From Euptelea pleiosperma (taxonomy: Eukaryota; Streptophyta; Magnoliopsida; Ranunculales; Eupteleaceae), in contig CM068547.1 of assembly GCA_035048495.1 (NCBI GenBank), positions 22,637,913 to 22,701,912 of the forward strand: a stretch of 64,000 nucleotides of DNA, given 5' to 3'. The position numbers were made by a program, and so were the translations under genes. The notes below the pieces were generated by a model that searched no databases, was not told the origin of the DNA, and saw only the letters and a program-made list of their open reading frames with translations. How positions within the stretch are numbered: the stretch's first letter is position 1; every line of letters starts with the position of its first letter. Shown piece after piece: positions 18,007-29,314 of the stretch.

Positions 18007-18655
18007 GTCCATGAATAATCAGCACAACCTCTTAATACTTTATGACTGGAGCTCTAATTATCTATGACGTTCACAAAACAGGAAATTTAAGGTTCATGTT
18101 GGATAGACAATAGCAATGGCATACCAGACTACTAGTACACATGGCACATCTGCATAAAATGGACCACAATTCGATGGATCACATTTAGGAGATCTCCAAA
18201 TGCCACAAAATATTGAATGATCAAGAACCATCCATTCTTTAGATTTTTTCTGGATTTTTCACAATATAATTATGGCCATACAACAGATTTCAAACAGATA
18301 ATCAGGGGATAGTTGTGATCATCCAATAGCATGGATTTTCGCATAAGAGATCTCCCATATGTGACCCACAGAATGTTGGGTCCAACCATACTATGTGGCA
18401 CGTCTACTGATTTATTGTTGGTAGATTGTCCTTATGGTCCACCTGATGGTAAATTAGATTCTCTTTAGGAAAAATAATATCTCAGTCATGTACATGGCTT
18501 TCAAAATGCTAATTAAATTAAACATCTTTTAAGAAGAAGATGCCAATCAATTTTCTAACAGGAAACAGCATAAAGCTCAGTCAAGTAACAATAAGATGTT
18601 AAACTATATTAAACACCAAATCAGTTACGTCGACAATAAGGAAATGATCACTAAC
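18007..18655. other. Intronic region left of chaperone exon 3
   Basis: AT-rich sequence downstream of the exon-3 donor. No further exon of the chaperone gene and no transposon end is recognised here. Confidence 0.4.
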
Positions 18656-18822
18656 CCCAGCCTTAGATACTCTCAGCTCTAAATCATGATTGTAAATCTC
18701 ATACAAGTATTGCCCAAATTCAACACCTTCCTTTCCCTCTTCTTTCAAGCGGCGTAAGCAAAACCACATATGAAGCACAAGCAAAGAAAATGTCGTTTTA
18801 AAGGTTTTCTCCAAGTTAAACA
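18656..18822 (-). CDS. UQCC1: Chaperone gene exon 3
   Basis: The acceptor is CACATGCAG and the donor is GTTAGTG. The exon encodes FNLEKTFKTTFSLLVLHMWF and continues with CLRRLKEEGKEGVEFGQYLY and EIYNHDLELRVSKAGG, the conserved core of the ubiquinol-cytochrome c chaperone domain. Its first two bases complete the codon begun in exon 2, and it ends at a codon boundary. Reading past the donor meets a stop soon after (DHFLIVDV...), which supports the splice site. Confidence 0.88.
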
Positions 18823-18912
18823 CTGCATGTGAGAAAGAAAATTGCACAATTAAACCATTAGAAAGGAAAAATATGCAAGTTTTAATAGCACATCTAAATA
18901 TAATCTAGAAAA

Positions 18913-19806
18913 TGTAGAGAATAAATATGTACTATGGTGAGAGGGTATTTTAATATTTTCTATTTTATTCAATGCTTCATATAAGTTATAAAAGTAGAGA
19001 GGGGATCTCGTGTGACAGAGAACCCTTTTCTCTCTTTTTCCTCTTCTTCCTCCTCCCTTCTTCCTCACACAACCCTTGGCTCACACACACAGAATCACTC
19101 CATTCAACTTGGTATCAGAGGGGGGCATTCCTAGAAGTCTACTCTTAACAGTTTTGAGAGTCTCCTCGGCTTGTCTCACCTCTTAAGCTGTACGGCCAAG
19201 GTTGAGAGCCGTGCAGCCAGTTGTAACCGAATGAGGTTCTGAAGCAAGGGGCCAGTAGAGCTCGATTTTAGACAGTTTTTTAAATCAGGTATGAAGTCAT
19301 TTGGATGAGTTTTGAATGAGTTGTCATTTCTCTTGAAAATCCAGAAAAATACGTTTCTGGGTCTGTTTGCAGTTGGGATTCTAGTTCTTCCATTTCGAGT
19401 TGATTTCAGCTGGCGAGTTGCAACTTTTTGGTTGTTTTTTTAGGAGGAACAAGTTCTTTTGGTCTCTCGTCGATTGGATGTTTTGAAGTTGCTGTGAGGA
19501 GTTTTCCCCTCTAGTTTTATTGTCAGTTACAATGTGGAGGCTATTCAGCCAGTTTTTTTCCCTCAATCCATGTAAGAAAGGTGTAGTATGGGCTGTATAA
19601 CCTTGTGACATGGTGAATGTACTTCAAACCATACAAAGGTGCTGTGTGGACCATGTAACTTTGTGGTATGGTGAAGGTTGAGTGTATACTCCCCTTCTTT
19701 GTGTTCTTTGGAGTGAGGTAGTAGTGTGTCCACCACATGTTTGATAAAAAGATGTCTGAAGTTGACCAAAATACCCTCACACCGTAGTACATATTTATTC
19801 TCTACA
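18913..19806. mobile_element. Element with inverted LTR-like ends, in intron 2
   Basis: An 894-bp segment flanked by GAAAA (18908-18912 and 19807-19811). It begins TGTAGAGAATAAATATGTAC and ends with the reverse complement of nearly the same 43 bp, so it is bounded by inverted repeats. On the plus strand the left part looks like a Copia LTR (CT-rich 3' half ending CATTCAACT at about 19107) followed at once by TGGTATCAGAGG, a near-perfect Met-tRNA primer site, and a leader-like stretch. The right part is an LTR start in opposite orientation. No coding region is seen. Confidence 0.62.
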
Positions 19807-19811
19807 GAAAA

Positions 19812-20690
19812 TGCACCATGGAAAGGAAAAACAAGTCCTCACTACAACAAAAGTATGGTGTAAAGTTGCAAAACAAACATCCAGACGTATAATGAAATCT
19901 ACTCCATTGAAATGCATTGATGCTTATTTACTACAAAATACCAAGAGATCTTATGTAAAAATATGAAGAAATGGCCAATACAGACAAACGATTATGTATT
20001 TGACGGCATCTTGCTCATTAAAGGTATCAAAACCTTATGAGACAAATTTCCATTATCGTCCAAGGAAAAGACTGGGATCTTCTTTCACTTGCGAAAATGC
20101 ATATTGTTGGCTTTTAAGAATAGGTGTGGCACAGGGTGTGCTGGTCATTCGGCATCCATTGTCACACATTAAGATCACCGCAGTATTGAGAGTTCTTGCC
20201 TTTGATTAAGTTTAGGTCCTAATCACAACTATGGCATATGGAATTAACAAACCAGGGATCGTAAAATGATTGTGGTTAACTGGATTTGGTTCAAAGTGCT
20301 TGCGATCCGCTTAGTGTGTAGCTCTGAATATATGGCCTTCGAACAAGATGAAAGAGGATGAATGTTACCTCAATTCTGATATGGATTTTAGAGTTCGATG
20401 GCACAAATTAAGCTAATGACTCTGTCATGTGGATATTCTGGATGATCTGTGATATCTTGGCTAGATAGGTTCCACACACTGGCTGATCGGACTACTAACT
20501 TCAGGTGGTTAAAAGGGTGTTGCTACATTTATGACCTTCCAGTTTTTTTTTCTTTTTAAACTTGAAATATTTGGTTGGAGACTTGATCTGATAAGGAATT
20601 GGGAACAGTTATGAGCAAGTGGAAGAGCAGGTATGCTATATAATTACAATGAAACCCAAATTTCTTAAGAATAAGATCAAGGAAAGGAAT
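19812..20690. other. Intron 2 sequence, nothing identified
   Basis: Only chance open frames. A faint LINE endonuclease-like block (SWLDRFHTL) near 20455-20500 could be the upstream part of the LINE remnant that follows, but it is too weak to call. Confidence 0.3.
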
Positions 20691-21140
20691 CATTTATGAT
20701 TGACCAAAATTGGATGGACTGAAAAAATAAAGAATGTCAGAGAAATCGATTGGAGGCCAAAGCACGAGAAAGATATCGGAAATGCTATGTATGGAAGAGA
20801 TAGAGCCACAGTCTAGATGAATTCATATTAGCATTATTCATCAGTAGAGACTAAAGAGCTTATGAAGGTCTGTTCTCGAGGTTCCACAGAAGGGCTCCAT
20901 ATTGATAAGGGCATGGATGCCATTACCCTTCTTTCTCTGGTGCCTAGTAGAGCTAAGGATTACAGACACTATAGGCCAATCAAGTAAATAAGTAATTCTA
21001 CTAAATCATTGCTGAAATCTTTATTTCGAGACTTTATAATGTGACGGGGAGTAAGATCCTGACATCCCAAGCTGCTATAGCAAGAGGTATAAATGTTTCA
21101 GTTCAGACCCTTGTGGCACAAACTTTAGATTCAAGGCAAA
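20691..21140 (+). pseudogene. LINE-D reverse transcriptase remnant
   Basis: In shifting plus-strand frames I read ITLLSLVPSRAKDYRHYRPI (similar to the LIPK...DYRPI RT start) at about 20915-20985. At about 21000-21130 I read IIAEIFISRLYNVTGSKIL followed by TSQAAIARGINVSVQTLVAQ, which resembles YKIISKI...SRL...ISPSQAAFIKGR...NVLLAQE. Stops and frameshifts are common. It lies antisense inside intron 2 of the chaperone gene. The match is by eye only. Confidence 0.5.
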
Positions 21141-21758
21141 GACTAGGAATTGTTAAGTTACTTGCCTAAGAGTATGAACTAAGGAATCAATGTAACTGTT
21201 TGATAAATAAGTAACTGGTTTCTCCATCTTGGTGAATTGATCTCCAAAAGGTGATCATTGATTCTGAGGCAGAGGGATAGAAGCTGCCCATTATTGTTCA
21301 CTATAGTTTTGAAGTGTCTTTTTTTTTTGCCCTACATAGTAGACAATTCAGGGATTTGAAGTGGAAAACTAACAAAGGATCTTCAGTTAGAGTGGATACA
21401 CATTATGGCAAAAGTTTGTCATTGATAACCAAAACAAGTGAAGCCATTTGAACTTCCCACAAGGAAGCCATTTTGGAAAAACTAAAGAAGAATTAAATCA
21501 AGGACACAAATAGTGCAGTTAAATCAAAATCAACTCTAGGGAAACTATTAGCTTCTTAAAAAAGGATGAATTCCTTGTTCTTAAAATGGTGTTATCTACT
21601 TAGAAATTAACAAATTGGATCTATCAAACATGGAAAACTATAATACATAATCTGTGAATTATAACTTGAGACTGCAGAATAAGTAAAAATATAAGTTATT
21701 ATCCTTTAACCAGTTATAAATACCTACATACATAAGTAAAGAGATAGAAAGGCCTTAC
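21141..21758. other. Intron 2 sequence, nothing identified
   Basis: AT-rich sequence directly downstream of the exon-2 donor. No element end or exon is seen. Confidence 0.4.
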
Positions 21759-21972
21759 AATCGTAAATGGTAGGTTTATCAACTTGTGAAATGATACGCC
21801 GATAAACCACATTTGCCCCTCGAATGGATTTGCTTTGTTTACTATAAAACAGCAATAGCTTGAGCATAATATGCCGGATGCCCTCATATTTTGGCTCATC
21901 TATTCTCAGAGGTGAGTCTGGGGCCAAAGCCAAGGAACAAGGCTTAGACCGAAACATTCTATTTAGGTTGAT
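21759..21972 (-). CDS. UQCC1: Chaperone gene exon 2
   Basis: The acceptor is CCCTATTTGACAG and the donor is GTAAGG. The 214-nt exon encodes INLNRMFRSKPCSLALAPDS, then IDEPKYEGIRHIMLKLLLFY and ANVVYRRIISQVDKPTIYD. It matches the start of the ubiquinol-cytochrome c chaperone domain and runs directly into exon 3. It starts at a codon boundary, as exon 1 requires, and leaves one base that exon 3 completes. Confidence 0.88.
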
Positions 21973-22224
21973 CTGTCAAATAGGGAAATTGAGCTTCAGC
22001 AAATAAATATAGATTAACATAATGTTTGAAGCAAGGTAATAATTATGCATCACATCATAATATAGAAGAATAGATGCGTTCTAACTGTACATGCATAAAC
22101 CACTGATTGAAATTCAACTAACAAATAGAGATGAATATATTATAACTTTACATCTAGGTCTCATGAAAAATCCAAAGGATATCCAAGGAAAAACATAACA
22201 AAAAAGTAAAGAAGACTTTGAGTA
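21973..22224. other. Intron 1 sequence next to Copia-3
   Basis: AT-rich intron between the exon-2 acceptor and the Copia-3 target site. No element is recognised. Confidence 0.4.
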
Positions 22225-22229
22225 GAGAG

Positions 22230-22467
22230 TGTTATCAGATGCGTATTCTATACATAGATGCGTATTTATACTGTTTGGGTTGCTATGTAAATACCCCTTG
22301 ATGTGAGGGGTATACTTGTCTTTTCTTATTCCCTTTCATATTAATAAGAATTATGGAGTCATTGTGACCAAAGCACAATGACATCCTTTCCTTCTCTCTT
22401 CTCCCTTCTCTCTTCTCTCTTCTCTCTTCTCTAAACCTAACCCTAACCCTAATTCTTCAATTCAACT
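22230..22467 (+). repeat. Copia-3 5' LTR
   Basis: TGTTATCAGATGCG...AATTCAACT, 238 bp. It contains a TTCTCT repeat longer than in its partner and two telomere-like CCCTAA units near the end. The end CAACT directly precedes the primer-binding site at 22468-22479 (TGGTATCAGAGC). Confidence 0.92.
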
Positions 22468-22479
22468 TGGTATCAGAGC
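22468..22479 (+). other. Copia-3 primer-binding site
   Basis: TGGTATCAGAGC, complementary to the initiator Met tRNA 3' end, with no spacer after the LTR. It is followed by a leader of about 720 bp (22480-23196) with no coding signal. Confidence 0.88.
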
Positions 22480-23196
22480 CATCTGCCGTCGAGGCTTGCC
22501 GGAGCGCATTTGGAGACAAACTGGAGGCAACCTAACGTCTGCTGACGTCATCAGCTATATGGACACGAAACTCGAGGTCTCCCGAAACCTTCACCACTAG
22601 ATAGATCTTGATTTTCCATTATTTTTGTATATTTTTGTATATTTTTTGGGACTGTTTTGATGATTTTACGACCCTTCTTCCTCGTAAATTCATATTTCAC
22701 GTTTTTTCAGACCAACTTATTTTCTGATCTTTGGTGAGTTTCTTGTGGGGGTTTGTTGCTTGTGTTTGATCCTATACAAACCCAGGAACACATTGGATCT
22801 ATCCATGTGTCATTTGGATGCCTATTGAAGGATCTATGAGGATTTTTCTGCTCCTCTGTTACCGCCGGCGACTTTTGTGGAGTAATTGGACTGCGATTTC
22901 AGTCCAGCAGCAGCTCCTCTCCTTTCTTTCAGCCTCTTGATAGTTTCTCTTACTATTTGAGAGGATCCTTGGGTTCCAGTTGCTTACCAGGACTTGATCT
23001 GGTGTTTTTTGGACCTTTCGATTGATTTTTTTGCCTTGTTTGGCCATCGGGTTGATCCTTAGCTCCCCTCATACCTCTCTCATGGTTGTTTGGGACATCA
23101 AGATGTTATCTTGTTGATTGACTTATGTTCTTGCCTTGTGTGCGTTATTGGCATTCCTATTGCTATCTTGTTGTTTGTTATTGAGCTTGGTTCGTT

Positions 23197-24240
23197 ATGG
23201 AAAAACAACCACCGCCTCCAGACAAACAGCCATCACCCTCGGACACTCCCTCAGAGTCAAAGGTGAGCACGGAAGTTCCCCCCATTGGAGTTGGAGGGCC
23301 TATGGTGCATCATCTGGCCTACGAGAACCTGAGCTTACAGATTACTTCGGTGAAGTTGGACGGCAAGAACTATCTACGGTGGGCCCAGGCTGCACGATTA
23401 TTTATTGGAGGTCGTGGGAAGCTAGGCCACACTACCGGGGATACAGTTGAGCCTCCCAGGACTGATCCTTCGTATCGACAGTGGGAAACTGATGATCTTA
23501 CCGTCATGTCATGGCTCCTCAACTCTATGGAGTCGGACATCAGCCAGAGTTTCTTATTCATGCGCACAGCTCGAGAGGCTTGGGAGATTACACGGAAGAC
23601 CTATTCAGAGCAGCAGAATGCTGGAAGGGCATTTCAGTTGAGGCAAAGTATCTCACACTTTAGACAGGGGGAGTAGTCCCTTTCTCAGTACTATACCACT
23701 CTTCGCATCATGTGGCAGGAGCTCGATCATTACTATTCTTATCAGCCTCTTCACCCAGAAGAGATTGCTCCCTACCAGCGGTATATGGAGAAGGGTCGGA
23801 TTTTTGACTTCCTTGCTGGACTCAATCCATCTTATGAGCTTGCTCGCGTTCAGATCTTGAGTAGCAGGATGGATCTTCCATCTCTCAGTGAGGTGTATGC
23901 CTATCTTCAGAGTGAGGAAAGTAGGCGGATCTCCCTTCCGAGTGAGCACCTCCCAGAGCGATCAGCGCTTGCTAGTTCCTCTGGTCCTCATACCTTCCAG
24001 CATCAACAGCCTCAGAAGGGTCGCCCTTCTCAGCCTTCTTCTACGGCTGTGTCTTATGTTCCTACTAGTATGACTTCAGAGAAGTCTTCTTCAAGGGACA
24101 GGCCCAAGTACGATTATTGTGGTAAGCTAGGGCATATGAGAGATAGGTGCTGGAAGCTTCATGGTCGCCCTAGCCAGCCAGGATCCTCTGGAGCCCATAC
24201 TGCTCGGGTGGATGCTCCTGTGCCTCTTCCGGATTCATAG
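23197..24240 (+). pseudogene. Copia-3 gag
   Basis: The start ATG at 23197 gives MEKQPPPPDKQPSPSD, then LAYENLSLQITSVKLDGKNY, WAQAARLFIGGRGKLGHTTG and WLLNSMESDIS (UBN2-type gag). A TAG at 23674-23676 replaces a sense codon just after ISHFRQGE. The frame continues from 23710 with ELDHYYSYQPL and FLAGLNPSYELARVQIL to a zinc knuckle near 24110-24150 that reads YDYCGKLGHMRDRC, with its first cysteine changed to tyrosine. A second stop at 24238-24240 ends the open part. Confidence 0.9.
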
Positions 24241-24249
24241 CCTAGTCCT

Positions 24250-25282
24250 TTGGTAGCTCCCGCTGGTATTTCTACTGCTAAGATTGTTGTTCTTCAACGG
24301 TTGCTGAGTCAACTGGATGGTCCTTCTGCCACCCCTTCGACCTCCTTTGCCCAGTCAGGTAACATTAGATCTGCCCATCACGTGTCCATATCCTCTCCTA
24401 GTTCCCCTTGGATCATTGATTCAGGGGCTTCAGAACGACGGGCATGTCTTCCCTTTTTTCCACATACTCTATTTGTTCTGGTAGGGATAAGGTTAAAACC
24501 ACAGATGATACCTTATCTTCTATATCTGGGAAAGGAAATATCCTTCCTTTCCCTCATTTACCTTTATCCTCTGTTTTGCATGTTCCTACTTTTACCTCTA
24601 ACCTGTTGCCTGTGAGCTCCCTTACCCGTTAGCTAAACTGTAGTGTGACTTTTTTTCCTTCCTCCTGTGTCTTTCTGGATCTGGAAACGAGGAGGACGAT
24701 TGGCACTGGACGTGAAGCTGATGGCCTCTATCTTCTGGATGGACGTATCTCTGAGCCCACAGCACTGCAGTCTCATAGTAGTCTATTTTCTGTTCTATGC
24801 TGGCATGCCCGTCTAGGGCATGTCTCTTTTCAGTACTTGAAACACTTATTTCCTACTTTGTTTAGTTCTGTTTCTTTTTCTAAGTTACACTGTGAAACGT
24901 GTGAGCTCTCCAAACATTGTAGATCCACTTATCCATCCAGAGGTAATAAAAGCGCCAGTTCTTTTGATATTGTGCACTCTGATGTGTGGGGTCCTTCCCC
25001 TGTTACCTCTATTTTTGGCTTCCGCTACTTTGTTATTTTCATTGATGACCATACTCGGTGTACCTAGGTGTATCTCATGAAAACCAAAGATGAAGTCCAT
25101 TCCATCTTCAAGGGTTTTCATAAGATGATCCACACATAGTATGGCGCCTCCATCAAGGTCGTTCGATCTGACCAAAGTGGAGAGTACATGTTTGGAGGTC
25201 TCCAGCAGTACTTTTTTGATCATGGGATTTGCCATCAGAATTCCTGCAGCTACACCTCTCAGCAGAATGGTGTGGTTGAACG
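24250..25282 (+). pseudogene. Copia-3 protease and integrase first part
   Basis: The aspartic protease reads WIIDSGASE at about 24408-24435, followed by a small deletion that shifts the frame at the usual HMTG. 24645-25067 carries CVFLDLETRRTIGTG, the zinc finger halves CWHARLGHVSF and LHCETCELSKHC, and FDIVHSDVWGPSP. A TAG follows TRCT near 25065 and another stop lies near 25138. Then come DQSGEYM (DQGGEYM is usual) and NGVVERK, where Copia-4 is inserted at CAAAA (25283-25287). Confidence 0.9.
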
Positions 25283-25287
25283 CAAAA

Positions 25288-25512
25288 TGTTATCAGATAC
25301 GTAGAAATACGTATTTATCTTGTATAAGGGTAGTTCTGTAAATACCTCTTATGAGGGGTATACTTGTCCTTTCTTTATGTAACCCTTTTCCATAAATAAG
25401 ATTTATGGGGTCATTGTGAATTAACACAAGACATCCAATTCCTCCATCTCTTCTCTCTCTTCATATTGGAAACCCTAACTCCTAACCCTAATCTCATCTA
25501 AGGAATTCAACT
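25288..25512 (+). repeat. Copia-4 5' LTR
   Basis: TGTTATCAGATACG...GAATTCAACT, 225 bp. It is followed with no gap by the primer-binding site TGGTATCAGAGC (25513-25524) and a leader of about 735 bp. Confidence 0.93.
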
Positions 25513-25524
25513 TGGTATCAGAGC
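25513..25524 (+). other. Copia-4 primer-binding site
   Basis: TGGTATCAGAGC, identical to the sites of Copia-1, -2 and -3. Confidence 0.88.
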
Positions 25525-26260
25525 CTCACCAAAGGATTGTCGTCTGCAGAAGGCACCGAGAGTTTTTCTGTACCTGCTGATGTCACCAGACTGTATAGAT
25601 GACGTCAGCACCTGTACGGTCAGTTTGTTCTGAGCTTCTCACTCCTAGTAGATCTCGATCCCCTGGAATTAATGGTGATTTTTGCCAGATTTTTTGAGCA
25701 CATCTACATAGTTTTTTGTTGATTCTTCTATAAGCAATTTTCAGTACTTGATTTTCGTTTTTCTGGATTTCGGCTCATTGAACAGGGTTTTTACCCTAAT
25801 TTCTTCCTTGGATCTGGTTCGTTTTTCCCTTAGAAACCCATTGCAACCATTCTTGCTCCATTCCATGGAGTATTGAAGGTTTTGGGTTGAAAAAACCCCC
25901 TCTTTGCTACAGCCGGTAACGCCTTTAGCGTTTTTTGACCTGTCGGTTGGGTCTAAAACTTCCCCAATCTGTTTCTAATACCTCCTAAATGCTCTAATAG
26001 CTTTTCTTCAGTGGTATGCTGGCCTGTGGCAAGTGTTTTGCCTCTATATTTAGCTTTTTTGCCTTAATCCAGCCTCTTATACACCCTTTCTGATGTTGTA
26101 TGGGTGTTCTTGATTATTTTGGGAGATTTTTTTGGTTCCTACATGCCTATTAGGATCTATTTGGATGATTTCTTGACCTTCAATGCTGGTTTTTAGTCCT
26201 CTCTGGATCTAAAACTGATCTTCCGCCCGTATTACTAGTTGTTCTTGGTCATTATTCTTC

Positions 26261-27085
26261 ATGGCAGATCCTCCACCTCCCATGGTTACTCCACCTTCCT
26301 TGGTTTCTCCATCCGGGTCAGACGTGAGCACAGAAGTTCCCTCCAGTGGAGTTAGAGGCCCTATAATGCAGCACTTAGCCTATGAGAACCCAAGTTTGCA
26401 GATCACCTCAATGAAGTTAGATGGTAAGAACTACTTACGTTGGGCTCAGGCTGCACGGTTGTTCATTGGGGACCGTGGGAAACTTGGCCACACTACCGGA
26501 GATACGGTTGAGCCTCCCAGATCAAATCCCTCTTATCGACAGTGGCAGACAGATGATCTTACTGTCATGTCATGGCTCCTCAACTCTATGGAGCCTGATA
26601 TCAGTGAGAGTTTCTTATTCATGCGCACAGCGCAAGAGATTTGGGAGATCACTGAGAAGACCTACTCGCAACAACAGAACGATGGACGAGCATTTCAACT
26701 GCGACAGACTATCTCCCACTTCCGGCAAGGGGAGAAGTCTCTTTCTCAGTACTATACTACTCTCCGTACCTTGTGGCAGGAGCTTGATCATTATTACTCC
26801 TATTAGCCTATCAATCCCACAGAAATTGCACCCTTTCGTCGATATATAGAGAAGGGCCGGATCTTTGATTTTCTTGCTGGCCTCAATCCTTCTTATGAGC
26901 TGGCTCGTGTTCAGATCTTGAGTAGCAGGGTGGATCTTCCCTCTCTCAGTGAGGTGTACACCTATCTTCAGAGTGAAGAGAGTAGGCGGATCTCTCTTCA
27001 GAGTGAGCATCCTCTTCCAGAGCGATCAGCGCTAGTTGCCTCTCCTACTTATCAGCCTTGACAGTCACAGCAGCCTCAGAGAGGC
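26261..27085 (+). pseudogene. Copia-4 gag (C-terminus deleted)
   Basis: The start ATG at 26261 gives MADPPPPMVTPPSLVSPSG, then LAYENPSLQITSMKLDGKNY, WAQAARLFIGDRGKLGHTTG and WLLNSMEPDIS. One TAG near 26804-26806 interrupts YYSY-PI. The frame then continues through FDFLAGLNPSYELARVQIL and a TGA near 27059 to the deletion junction at about 27080-27095. No zinc knuckle is left. Confidence 0.9.
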
Positions 27086-27086
27086 T

Positions 27087-27440
27087 CCTGCTGCCTACTT
27101 GAGTAACCGAATACCCTCTCGTGTTCTCAATTTTAAATCTCCTCTTCAGGTTCTTTCCCCTGATTCTCCTCTTTTCTCTGTTCCTCCTCGCATCTTTGGT
27201 TGTGTATGTTATGTACATATCCTTGGTCCTCATCGTACCAAACTCGATCCCAAAGCACTCAAGTGCGTCTTCCTCGGTTACTCCTCTACCCATAAAGGGT
27301 ACAAGTGTTACCATCCATCCTCTGGAAAGAAGTTTGTATGCATGGATGTCACCTTTCGTGAGGAGCTTTCCTTTTTCTCTCCCACCTCTCTTCAGGGGGA
27401 GAGTAGTAATGAAGAGAGGTAGAATGTTCCTCTTCCTGCT
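27087..27440 (+). pseudogene. Copia-4 integrase C-terminal block
   Basis: Directly after the deletion junction the frame reads AAYLSNRIPSRVLNFKSP, HILGPHRTKLDPKALKCVF and GYSSTHKGYKCYHPSSGKKF, the post-catalytic part of the Copia integrase. The zinc finger and all DDE residues are absent. A stop follows near 27420. Confidence 0.88.
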
Positions 27441-27501
27441 ATATCCCTATCTCCTCCTCTAGAGTTTGAAAGGCCTCCACCCACTCATACTACTAGTGTG
27501 A

Positions 27502-29304
27502 TTGATAGTACTCCTGGAGCTCAAAGTCTATAGCAGAAGGGCGACAGTCACAGCTGATCCGGGACTAGTGGTTCACTCCTCGGATCCAGGTAATCCTCCA
27601 TCTCTCCCTATACCTGTCATTCCTTTGCCTACTGATGATTCTGATCTTCCTATTGCGATTAGAAAAGGCATTGGAAGTTATACTCAACATCCTTTGAGCA
27701 ACTTCGTTTCTTACGATGCCTTGTCACCTTCATATAGAGCCTTTATCACATCAGTTTCCACCATTCCCACTCCCTCTTCCGTGGCAAAAGGGTTAGCACA
27801 CCCTAGATGGAAAGCTGCTATGGTAGAAGAAATGAAGGCGCTGCATAAAAACAAAACTTGGGAGCTTGTTGACTTGCCAAAAGGCAAAAAGCCGGTTGGA
27901 TGCAGATGGGTGTTCACAGTGAAGTACAAGGCCGATGGGTCAATAGAGAAGTACAAGGCCAGACTGGTTGCCAAAGGGTACACTCAGACCTACGAGATTG
28001 ACTATGTGGAGACCTTTGCACCCGTTGCAAAGATGAACTCCATCAGGATATTGTTGTCTGTAGCAGCAAACCAAGCGTGGCCTTTGCATCAGTTGGATGT
28101 GAAGAATGCGTTCCTTCGTGGTGATCTGCATGAAGAGGTCTATATGGTACCTCCTCCATGGTTCACTCCCCCAGGGGACAGCAGCAAGGTGTGTCGTCTA
28201 AGGAAAGCCATCTATGGGCTTAAGCAATCCCCCAGAGCTTGGTTTGAGAGGTTCACTCTAGCAGTGAAGAAGCTGGGATATACTCAAAGCCAAGCTGATC
28301 ACACTCTATTTGTGAAGCACCTAGGGAAAAGCACTACGGCCCTCATCGTCTATGTTGACGATATCATTCTGACAGGGAATGATGCAGAGGAGGTGATCAA
28401 GCTAAAGGATCATCTAGCAGGCGAGTTTGAGACCAAAGATCTGGGACTCCTCAAGTACTTTCTTGGCATAGAATTTGCAAGATCCAGCCAAGGGATCTTC
28501 ATCTCACAAAAGAAGTATGTCCTAGATCTATTGAAGGACACTGGCAAGCTGGGAGCTAAGCCAGTGGAGACCCCCATAGAGCAGAATCACCAGCTGGCCG
28601 ACTCGAGTAGTATACCTTTACAAGATGTGGGGAGCTTTCAGAGATTGGTTAGAAGGTTGATCTACCTCTCCTTGACTCGTCCAGACATTGCCTATGCAGT
28701 CAGTGTTATCAGTCAGTACATGCATTCTCCTAGGGAGATTCACTTAGAGGCAGCTTACAGGATATTGAGATACCTCAAGTCTACCCCTGGCCGAGGCCTT
28801 CTTTTTCAGAAGAATGGCCACATGAGAGTAGAGTCATATACTGATGCAGACTAGGCTGGTGCCAAGGATGATAGGAGATCTACCTCAAGCTATTGCACCT
28901 TTGTGGGAGGCAATCTAGTTACCTGGAGGAGCAAGAAGCAACCAGTAGTTACCAGATCCAGTGCAGAGCCAGAATTTAGGGCAATAGCCCATGGCTTGTG
29001 TGAGATACTCTAGCTGAAGATGTTGGTGGCTGAACTTGGCTTTCCAGTCTTGGGACCCATGAGCTTGTACTGTGACAACAAGGCGGCTATCAGCATTGCT
29101 CACAATCCGATGCAACATGATTGGGCCAAGCATATTGAAGTGGATCGCCACTTCATTCGGGAGAAGATTGTATCTGGGGAGGTTTGTACTCCCTTTGTGA
29201 AGACAGATGAGCACGTAACAAATGTCTTCACTAAAGGAGTTCCCAGTTGGCAACTTCATAGATGTTTATGCAAGTTGGGCATGAAAGAAATCTATGCGCC
29301 AACT
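27502..29304 (+). pseudogene. Copia-4 reverse transcriptase and RNase H
   Basis: An open stretch of 450 codons (27502-28854) holds the RT: LPKGKKPVGCRWVFTVKY, ARLVAKGYTQTYEIDY, LDVKNAFLRGDLHEEV, YGLKQSPRAWFERF and catalytic LIVYVDDIILTG. It stops at a TAG in the RNase H motif TDAD-W (28852-28854). The RNase H remainder follows with one more stop near 29010 and keeps LYCDNKAAISIAHN and HIEVDRHFIREK, ending EIYAPT at 29304. Confidence 0.92.
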
Positions 29305-29305
29305 T

Positions 29306-29314
29306 GAGGGGAAG
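29306..29314 (+). other. Copia-4 polypurine tract
   Basis: GAGGGGAAG directly before the TG of the 3' LTR; one base differs from the GAGGGGGAG of its relatives. Confidence 0.85.

Noticed and set aside
18599..18655. Extension of chaperone exon 3 to a stop at about 18600
   Set aside because: The text beyond GGG|GTTAGTG departs from the family; a donor site fits better.
19381..19792. Minus-strand frames in the intron-2 element
   Set aside because: No domain; they overlap an LTR-like leader and are likely chance.
22430..22467. Telomere repeat
   Set aside because: Only two or three CCCTAA units, always at the same place in Copia LTRs; not a telomere or interstitial array.
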